Below are positions 48,133 to 53,737 of a DNA stretch of 53,737 nt, one piece after another. Where the stretch lies: positions 1-53,737 of the forward strand of contig NZ_JACSPY010000018.1 in assembly GCF_014836885.1 (NCBI RefSeq). Reading direction: 5' to 3'. The stretch is from Brevibacterium gallinarum. Its GTDB lineage: Bacteria; Actinomycetota; Actinomycetes; Actinomycetales; Brevibacteriaceae. The notes beneath the pieces were generated by a model. That model had not been told where the DNA came from and did no database searches. It worked only from the letters and a program-made list of their open reading frames with translations. Made by a program: the position numbers and the translations under genes. Each line of letters begins with the position of its first letter. Position 1 is the stretch's first letter.

Positions 48133-48867
48133 ATGTCACCGCGGATCCTCGTCATCGAACACGAAGCCGGCACTGATGCTTGGCGCTTCGGCGACTGGCT
48201 CGAACGCGCCGGTGCCGAGCTCATCGTCGCCCGCCCCTACCTCGGGCCCGGCCACGCCGACCTCGGCCCGCCGCTGCCGGCCGATGCCGCAGCGCTGCGC
48301 GCAGACTACGACGCCCTCATCGTCCTCGGCGGAGCCGCCGGCCCGCTCGATGACGAGGGCAACCCGTGGTTCCCGCACGTGCGCAGCCTGCTCGCCGCCT
48401 CGGCCGAGGGTGCCTTCCCAAGCTTCAACATCTGCCTGGGCGGCGAGCTGCTCGCCGCCGCCACCGGTGGGCAGCTGCGCCGGCGCCGCGTCCCGCAGGT
48501 CGGGGCGTACATCGTCGCCGCTCGGCCCGAAGCCGCAGGCGACCCGGTGTTCTCGGCGATGCCCGCCTCGGCGCCGGCGGTCTTATGGCACCAGGAGGAG
48601 ATGGGCCTGCCGCCGGGCGCGGTCCACCTCGTCGACGGCACCGACGCACCTGTGCAGGCGTTCCGGATCGGTCAGGCGTGGGGCACCCAGTTCCATCCCG
48701 AGACCACTGGATCGCAGGCGCGCAGCTGGGGGCAGAACGTGTCGATGCCGGTGTGGTGCGGCAAGGCGCACGAGCAGGTGATCGCGGAGATCACGAATGC
48801 CGAACCCGAGGTGGAGGCTGCGATGGCCCCGATCGCGGCGGCTTTCGTGGCGTATCTTCGCAGATGA
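48133..48867 (+). CDS. Class I glutamine-amidotransferase-like protein
   Basis: A 244-residue protein with the GATase fold: ILVIEHEAGTDAWRFGDWLE, DALIVLGGAAGPLDDEGNPW, the nucleophile elbow FNICLGGELLAAATGG with Cys, and the His-Glu pair in GTQFHPETTGS. Close to the GMP-synthase-like/YfeJ stand-alone amidotransferases that occur throughout actinobacteria. ATG 48133 is chosen because the family starts with SPRILVIEH; the upstream extension looks unrelated. It points away from the RiPP operon and is probably not part of it. Confidence 0.85.
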   Translation: MSPRILVIEHEAGTDAWRFGDWLERAGAELIVARPYLGPGHADLGPPLPADAAALRADYDALIVLGGAAGPLDDEGNPWFPHVRSLLAASAEGAFPSFNICLGGELLAAATGGQLRRRRVPQVGAYIVAARPEAAGDPVFSAMPASAPAVLWHQEEMGLPPGAVHLVDGTDAPVQAFRIGQAWGTQFHPETTGSQARSWGQNVSMPVWCGKAHEQVIAEITNAEPEVEAAMAPIAAAFVAYLRR

Positions 48868-49056
48868 GGCACCAGATTCGTCGATCTACCGCGCGGCCTG
48901 CGGGTGGTGGGAAGGTCGGTGCGGCGCGTCACGAAGCGGTGACGTTTTGACTCTGAGCATTGGATTGGCAATGACTGAGTTGTTACTCTGCACACTGGCG
49001 CCGCAGCCGAACCGACCCTTTGGCCGTACGTCTACTCTGCGCCTTGAGGCAACCCT

Positions 49057-50718
49057 ATGAGTGCTCCCCTGTCCTTGTTCGCCGGATCTGTCGACCAGGT
49101 GATCGACGATCTCTTCGCTCCCTTTGCGACGCGACTGTCCAACGTCGTCTTCTACGAGCTCGAACTCTTCGGAGTCGGAATCCCGCTCATCGTCGTGTGG
49201 CTCATGGTCGGCGCGATCTTCCTCACGGTCTTCCTGCGTTTCCAGCCGATCACCGGACTCGGGCACTCCCTCAAAGTCATCCGCGGCAAGTTCACCCGCA
49301 AGACCGACCCCGGTGAGGTCTCGTCCTTCCAGGCGCTGGCCACCGAGCTGTCGGGCACCGTCGGCCTGGGCAACATCGCCGGTGTCGCTGTGGCGATCAC
49401 CATCGGCGGGCCGGGTGCGGCGCTGTGGATCATCATCTTCGGTCTGCTGGCCATGTCGATGAAGATGGCCGAGGCGACCCTGGGCGTGAAGTACCGCCAG
49501 ATCGCCGGTGACGGCACCACCTCGGGCGGTCCGATGTACTACCTGCGCGAAGGTCTGGCCGAAGTCGGCTGGCCGCGCCTGGGCAAGTTCCTAGCCGTCT
49601 TCTACGCCATCACCACCCTCATCGGCGTCTTCGGCGCCGGCAACCTCTTCCAGGCCAACCAGGTCGCAGCCATCATCGTCGACTCCACCGGCGGCGACTC
49701 CAGCTTCCTGGCCGACAAGCTGTGGATCATCGGTCTCGTCATGGCGCTCGTGGCCGGCTTCGTCATCATCGGCGGCATCAAGAAGATCGCCGACTGGACC
49801 TCGGCGATCACCCCTGCGATGGCGATCCTGTACACCGTGTCCGTGCTCATCATCCTTGCGATGAACATCACCAACATCCCGCACGCCTTCTGGCTCATGA
49901 TCGAAGGCGCGTTCACCGGTGAAGGCGTGGCCGGCGGCATCGTCGGCGTGGCGATCGTCGGCATCCAGCGTGCGCTGTTCTCCAACGTCGGCGGTGTCGG
50001 CACCGCCGGCATGGCCCACTCGGCGGTCAAGACCGACGAGCCGGCGACCGAGGGCTACACCGCGATGTGGGAGCCGCTGGTCGACTCCGTCATCATCTGT
50101 ACGCTCACGGCCCTGGCCATCATCACCACCGGCCTGCACGAGGCTGACGCCGGCGACGGCTCGACCGGTGCCGGTGTGGCGCTGACGAGCCAGGCGTTCG
50201 CGACCGTCTCGGCATGGTTCCCGTACCTGCTGACCGTCGCCGTTGTGCTCTTCGGCTTCTCGACAGTGCTCTCCTACGCCTACTACGGCCAGAAGGCCCT
50301 CGGTTACCTGACGAAGAACTCGGCTGTGGCCGACAAGATCTTCCAGTTCGTGTGGGTTGCCGCCGTCGTCGTCGGCTCGGCTGTCTCGCTCGACAGCGTC
50401 GTCGCCTTCTCCGATGCGACCCTGTTCCTCATGGCCGTGCCGAACCTGCTGGGACTGTACTTCCTGTCCAAGCTCGTGCGCCTGGAGATCCTGCGGCACA
50501 AGAAGAAGGCCGTTGTCGGCACCATCCGCGAGGTGCCCGAGGACCTGCAGGTCGGTCTGCGCGACCACGAGCCCACCCCTGAGCAGATCGAGCGGGAGAA
50601 GACCCGCCGCCACAAGGCGCGCGAACACCGCAAGCGGGTGCGCTCCGGCTTCCGCAGCGCCCAGCGCAAGCGCGGTGTCGACGTCGACGCGCTCGAAGAC
50701 CCCGATAAGAAGGTCTGA
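49057..50718 (+). CDS. Alanine/glycine:Na+ symporter (AGCS family)
   Basis: A 553-residue sodium-coupled carrier. Family signatures include SFQALATELSGTVGLGNIAG, followed by VAVAITIGGPGAALWII, ATLGVKYRQIAGDGTTSGG with MYYLREGL, and GIQRALFSNVGGVGTAGMAHS. About eleven helices are expected. A charged Arg/Lys-rich tail of roughly 90 residues after the last helix is longer than in many relatives. The spacer 48868-49056 holds the likely promoter but no box I can name with confidence. Confidence 0.93.
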   Translation: MSAPLSLFAGSVDQVIDDLFAPFATRLSNVVFYELELFGVGIPLIVVWLMVGAIFLTVFLRFQPITGLGHSLKVIRGKFTRKTDPGEVSSFQALATELSGTVGLGNIAGVAVAITIGGPGAALWIIIFGLLAMSMKMAEATLGVKYRQIAGDGTTSGGPMYYLREGLAEVGWPRLGKFLAVFYAITTLIGVFGAGNLFQANQVAAIIVDSTGGDSSFLADKLWIIGLVMALVAGFVIIGGIKKIADWTSAITPAMAILYTVSVLIILAMNITNIPHAFWLMIEGAFTGEGVAGGIVGVAIVGIQRALFSNVGGVGTAGMAHSAVKTDEPATEGYTAMWEPLVDSVIICTLTALAIITTGLHEADAGDGSTGAGVALTSQAFATVSAWFPYLLTVAVVLFGFSTVLSYAYYGQKALGYLTKNSAVADKIFQFVWVAAVVVGSAVSLDSVVAFSDATLFLMAVPNLLGLYFLSKLVRLEILRHKKKAVVGTIREVPEDLQVGLRDHEPTPEQIEREKTRRHKAREHRKRVRSGFRSAQRKRGVDVDALEDPDKKV

Positions 50719-50744
50719 GCCGAGCTCAGCTGAGACCGCACGCG

Positions 50745-50776
50745 AGGCGGGCAGACGAGGGATCGTCTGCCCGCCT
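50745..50776. terminator. Terminator after the alanine symporter
   Basis: AGGCGGGCAGACGA pairs perfectly over 14 bases with its complement around a GGGA loop, 26 bases after the symporter stop. It also faces the converging TauE gene. Confidence 0.85.
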
Positions 50777-50798
50777 TGCGGCATTCACGCACCGGTGT

Positions 50799-50840
50799 CC
50801 ACCGCCCCGGGCACGGTTGCCACCGCCTCGGGCACGGTGG
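50799..50840. repeat. Two direct 21-bp repeats
   Basis: Two adjoining 21-base copies starting CCACCGCC and ending in GGGCACGGT(T/G)G differ at two positions. They fill the spacer just before the TauE stop codon. Confidence 0.7.
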
Positions 50841-50841
50841 G

Positions 50842-51591
50842 TCAGCCGAGCATGAGGATCCCGCGCACGAGCGCGACCGCGGCCCCTGCACCGGCGAGCG
50901 TGATCGCCAGCCTGCGGGCGGCCTCGGCGGTCACGAGCTTCGCGAGCTTCCCGCCGGCGATGATGCCCAGGCCCACGGCTGCGAAGATGACCGGGAAGAG
51001 CCACCACGGCGGCAGCTGGGCGATCGTCATCGCCCCGACTGCGAGCTTCGAGCCGACCGACAGCGCCCCGAAGGTCGCGAACGTCGGCTGCATCGTGGCG
51101 GCGAACGAGCGCTGCGGCCAGCGGGCGAACTTCGCGTAGATGACCATCCCGGGCGCGGCGACGCCGGCGGAGGTGTTGAGGAACGCCCCGGCCGCGCCAC
51201 CGGCGGCGGCGAGCCAGCGGGTGCGGATGTGCGGGACACGCGGGGTGCCGAAGGTCAGGGCCAAGGCGATGAGCACGACGAGGCCGATGACGATGTTGAG
51301 CCAGGCGGCCGAGAGTTCGCGGACGAGCAGGGCGGCCGGGATCGCGCCGAGGATGCCGGCGGGCAGGAAGATGAGGTAGCGGCGCCAGTCGACGTCCTTG
51401 AGCACGGCGAGCATGATGATCGTGCCCGACAGCATCGTCGTCGCATTCGCCATGAACACCCCGAGGGCTGGGCCCATGAGCAGTGCGAGCACCGGGGCGA
51501 CGACGAGGCCGACACCGGTGCCTGAGAGCCGCTGCAGGGTCGCGCCGAGGAAGACGGCTGCGAGGGTGGCTGCCACGATGCCCAAGGTCAT
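50842..51591 (-). CDS. TauE/SafE-family (DUF81) sulfite/anion exporter
   Basis: A 249-residue membrane protein with about eight helices in two halves. It opens LGIVAATLAAVFLGATLQRL and continues SGTGVGLVVAPVLALLMGP, the first TauE repeat; FLNTSAGVAAPGMVIYAKFA is the second. Family members move sulfite, sulfoacetate or other anions; substrate unknown here. The gene is alone between a convergent terminator and the heme oxygenase stop. Confidence 0.9.
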   Translation of the reverse strand: MTLGIVAATLAAVFLGATLQRLSGTGVGLVVAPVLALLMGPALGVFMANATTMLSGTIIMLAVLKDVDWRRYLIFLPAGILGAIPAALLVRELSAAWLNIVIGLVVLIALALTFGTPRVPHIRTRWLAAAGGAAGAFLNTSAGVAAPGMVIYAKFARWPQRSFAATMQPTFATFGALSVGSKLAVGAMTIAQLPPWWLFPVIFAAVGLGIIAGGKLAKLVTAEAARRLAITLAGAGAAVALVRGILMLG

Positions 51592-51642
51592 GCGGCAATC
51601 CTAGCGCCGGCCCCGGGGCCGAGGCGGTGGGCGCGTGCCGGG

Positions 51643-52311
51643 TTAGGCGGCGGCGGTGTGCATGAGGCCGAGTTCGGCGAAGATCGCCTGGTTGAGCCGG
51701 TAGCCGATGGCGGCTTCGTCGATGACCGCGTCCTGCTGGGCTGGGCTCAGCTCGGCGGAATCGAGGAGTGCGCGGTAGCGGTCCTTGAAGACCTTCGGTT
51801 TGGTGATGCCCTCGAAGCGCCACATCGACAGCGCTTCGGGTTCGATGCCGTAGTGGCGGCTGACGAGCCGGCCGATCGCGAGCCCGCCGGAGAGGTCGCC
51901 GAGGTAGCGCAGGTAGTGGTGGGCCAGCAGCCGCTCAGCCGGCAGCTCCGAGTTGATCCGTTTGGCCAGCGCCCGGGTGGCCGGCAGGGCGACTGGCGGC
52001 AGGCGGTCTGGGCCGGCCAGGGCGTTGAGGTCGGCGTTGATCGCCGCGGTCCGGGCCAATCCGGGATGGTCGAAGGCGCTGAGCACCGAGGAGGCGGGCT
52101 GTTCGCGGACGACGACTTCGAGGGTCGGGTAGAGCACGGCGTACTGCTCCAGCAGCGCCTGGTAGGCGCCGCGGTCGAGCCGGCCGGCCATGAGGTCGGC
52201 GATGAAGGGTTCGGATTCGGCTTCGCGGTGCGGGCGCATCGTCTCCTCGCGCAGCCGCTGGGAGAAGGTCAGGGCAGGGGGTGCGTCGGTTTCGTGTGTC
52301 GTCATGGTCAT
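51643..52311 (-). CDS. Biliverdin-producing heme oxygenase (HmuO-like)
   Basis: A 222-residue oxygenase that opens the heme ring and frees iron. The proximal His lies in LREETMRPHREAESEPFIAD, and the distal helix is marked by RYLGDLSGGLAIGRLVSRHY (GDLSGG). Length matches HmuO of corynebacteria. AAGGAG just before ATG 52311 sets the start. It is transcribed after the HtaA protein gene with 94 bases between, so surface heme capture and cytosolic heme breakdown are probably co-expressed under low iron. Confidence 0.94.
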   Translation of the reverse strand: MTMTTHETDAPPALTFSQRLREETMRPHREAESEPFIADLMAGRLDRGAYQALLEQYAVLYPTLEVVVREQPASSVLSAFDHPGLARTAAINADLNALAGPDRLPPVALPATRALAKRINSELPAERLLAHHYLRYLGDLSGGLAIGRLVSRHYGIEPEALSMWRFEGITKPKVFKDRYRALLDSAELSPAQQDAVIDEAAIGYRLNQAIFAELGLMHTAAA

Positions 52312-52405
52312 GGTGTCTCCTTGCGTGAGTGGTCAGTCTGCCAGCGCCGCCGGGAACCAGGGCCGGAAGAGGCTGAGGGGTCGCTGTGGAATCGGGTGCG
52401 CGGGC

Positions 52406-53737
52406 TCAGACCCAGGTGCCGGGATCGAGGCCGATCCGGCGGCGCAGCAGCCAGCCCAGACCCCAGGTGGCGGCCACGGCCGTGCCGGCGACTCCGCCGC
52501 CGAGCGCCCAGCCGCGCCAGCCGATGCCTGCGATGCCGTGGGATTCGCGTGCGTCAGCTGCCGCCGCGGCGAACGCGGTGTTGTCCTCGGTCTGGGCTGC
52601 GGCAGCCGGTGCGGTGTTCGGCCCGGCCGCGTTCGGCCCTCCTGGACCGCTGGCGGACCCGCCGGGTCCGGCTGGTGCGTGCTGCCCGCTGCCGCCGGGG
52701 GTGGTGCCGTCTCCGCCTCCGGTGTTGGCGCTGGTGCTGTAGTCCGATGCCGGCGGCTGGTAGTCCGCACTCAGGGCGATGGTCAGCGGGGCTGCCGGTT
52801 TGCGCGCATCGGCGATGCCGCCGGAGGTGTACCAGTAGGAGTGCTGGCCGGTCTTCTGGTTGAAGTCGACCCAGCTGGGCGGGAACGACCCCCAGCCCTC
52901 GACCGAGCGGTCCTGCGGGGTGCCGGTGCGGGGAGTGGCGTACTTCACCCCTGTGAAGTCCGGGTGGACGGTGAATCCGCCCTCGGCGATCGCCTTCGTG
53001 ACGTCGACGCCGGAGAAGGTCGCCATCGTGATGGTCTCCGGGGTGATCTTCTCCCATTTGCTCAGGTCATCCATATCGGCGCCGAAGCCGGATGCGGTGC
53101 CGACGAGCTCACCGGTGCCGTCGGCGTTGACCTTCAGGTGCGGGTCCGAGATCGACCAGTAGGTCATGCCGGAGTAGAACACGATCGTGAACCCGCCCTT
53201 CCAGCTGGCTTCGATGCCCTTGTCGGTCGCATCGGCGGTGCCCTTGCCGATGGTGACGCGGGATTCATGCTGGGACTTCGGGTCCTTGGTCGTCACCGGT
53301 TTGCCGGTGCGGTCGATGCACTTGTTCTCCCAGGTGGCGGTGTGGAAGGTGCCGGAGGCATCCGGTTTCTCGATCCGCACAGCGCCGTCGGATGGCTTGT
53401 ACAGCTTGCCCGGCTTCGTCCACACGGTCGCCCCGCCGTTGTCCGGGGAGACCCCGGCGGAGAGGAAGTTGCAGGTGCCGGGCGCGAAGCCAGCCGCGCT
53501 CGTCTCGGCGTTGACCGGCCAGTACATCGTGGCCGCGCCCGTGCCCGGGGTGTCTCCCGGGGGCGGCTTCGGTGGTCCGGGCTCCTCCTTGCCGCCATCA
53601 TCGTCGTCCTTGGGCGGGGTGTCATCGTCAGGCGGGATGATAGTGGTGCCATCGAAGCTGACGTTGATGGGTGTGGTGGGTTTGCGGGGGTCAGCAGCCC
53701 CGCCGGAGGTGTACCAGTACTGCTTCTGCCCGGTCTT
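52406..53737 (-). CDS. HtaA-domain cell-surface heme-binding protein (N-terminus outside window)
   Basis: At least 443 residues are visible and the frame runs off the window end. The visible part begins with the end of one HtaA domain (KTGQKQYWYTSGGAADPRKP), then an Asp/Pro/Lys-rich linker, then a full HtaA domain from MYWPVNAETSAAGFAPGTCN to QHSYWYTSGGIADARKPAAP, a Gly/Pro/Ala linker, a membrane helix (ALGGGVAGTAVAATWGLGWLL) and a short basic tail. HtaA domains take heme from hemoglobin and pass it on to a HmuTUV-type importer. Confidence 0.93.
   Translation of the reverse strand, partial: KTGQKQYWYTSGGAADPRKPTTPINVSFDGTTIIPPDDDTPPKDDDDGGKEEPGPPKPPPGDTPGTGAATMYWPVNAETSAAGFAPGTCNFLSAGVSPDNGGATVWTKPGKLYKPSDGAVRIEKPDASGTFHTATWENKCIDRTGKPVTTKDPKSQHESRVTIGKGTADATDKGIEASWKGGFTIVFYSGMTYWSISDPHLKVNADGTGELVGTASGFGADMDDLSKWEKITPETITMATFSGVDVTKAIAEGGFTVHPDFTGVKYATPRTGTPQDRSVEGWGSFPPSWVDFNQKTGQHSYWYTSGGIADARKPAAPLTIALSADYQPPASDYSTSANTGGGDGTTPGGSGQHAPAGPGGSASGPGGPNAAGPNTAPAAAAQTEDNTAFAAAAADARESHGIAGIGWRGWALGGGVAGTAVAATWGLGWLLRRRIGLDPGTWV

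Noticed and set aside
47849..48139. A 138-residue form of the precursor starting at 48139
   Set aside because: The added N-terminus is basic and low-complexity and lies in the divergent control region, while ATG 47848 has a near-perfect ribosome binding site.

Overview
The window reads as chromosomal DNA of a high-GC Gram-positive actinobacterium. The evidence is the conserved fhaA-fhaB-pstP-rodA-pbpA-pknA-pknB operon, HtaA-type heme-binding proteins with a heme oxygenase, GC-rich codon use and overlapping ATGA gene junctions. A Brevibacterium-like member of the Micrococcales is my best guess, but that is inference; no 16S rRNA or other species marker is present.

Layout. (1) 1-946: nested, decayed insertion-sequence remnants. 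(2) 1060-10753, minus strand: the cell-envelope growth and Ser/Thr-kinase operon, closed by a terminator at 1016-1044. (3) 11032-11208: a tRNA-Leu(CAG) with promoter and terminator, followed by a scar of two broken genes (11347-11879). (4) 11919-17940: a visibly AT-richer island with a MocR-type regulator, a divergent Pht5-like protein, a nitrilase-family amidase and a polar amino-acid ABC importer, ending in a strong terminator. (5) 17980-30234: a polyamine/GABA catabolism block with an aminotransferase, a Lrp regulator, an aminoaldehyde dehydrogenase, a PotABCD-type importer, a PuuB-like oxidase, a TIGR01777 epimerase and a succinate-semialdehyde dehydrogenase. (6) 30268-47848, minus strand: a 17.6-kb run of 13 tightly packed genes, described below. 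(7) 48133-53737: a glutamine-amidotransferase-like protein, an alanine/Na+ symporter, a TauE permease, a heme oxygenase and a partial HtaA surface protein.

The most interesting part is region 6, which looks like an undescribed ribosomally made peptide (RiPP) pathway. A 41-residue precursor with an excellent ribosome binding site leads the operon and is followed at once by a hairpin that probably attenuates transcription. Next come a leader-binding F-protein/ocin-ThiF-like protein, three different YcaO proteins (the third paired with TfuA, the thioamide-forming partner), a MATE exporter, an S9 prolyl-oligopeptidase-like peptidase, a ThiF/MoeB-rhodanese fusion, a ThiS/MoaD-like sulfur carrier ending in Gly-Gly, a one-chain double ABC transporter, and a FecBCD-type siderophore ABC importer. 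My working model is that the ThiF-rhodanese/ThiS pair makes a protein thiocarboxylate that feeds sulfur to the TfuA-YcaO pair for backbone thioamidation, while the other YcaOs and the F-protein make azolines or related changes on the Ser-rich core. The product would be exported by the MATE protein and, once metal-loaded, reimported. This would be a thioamide RiPP metallophore. The enzyme families are visible in the sequence; the pathway logic and the metallophore role are inference.
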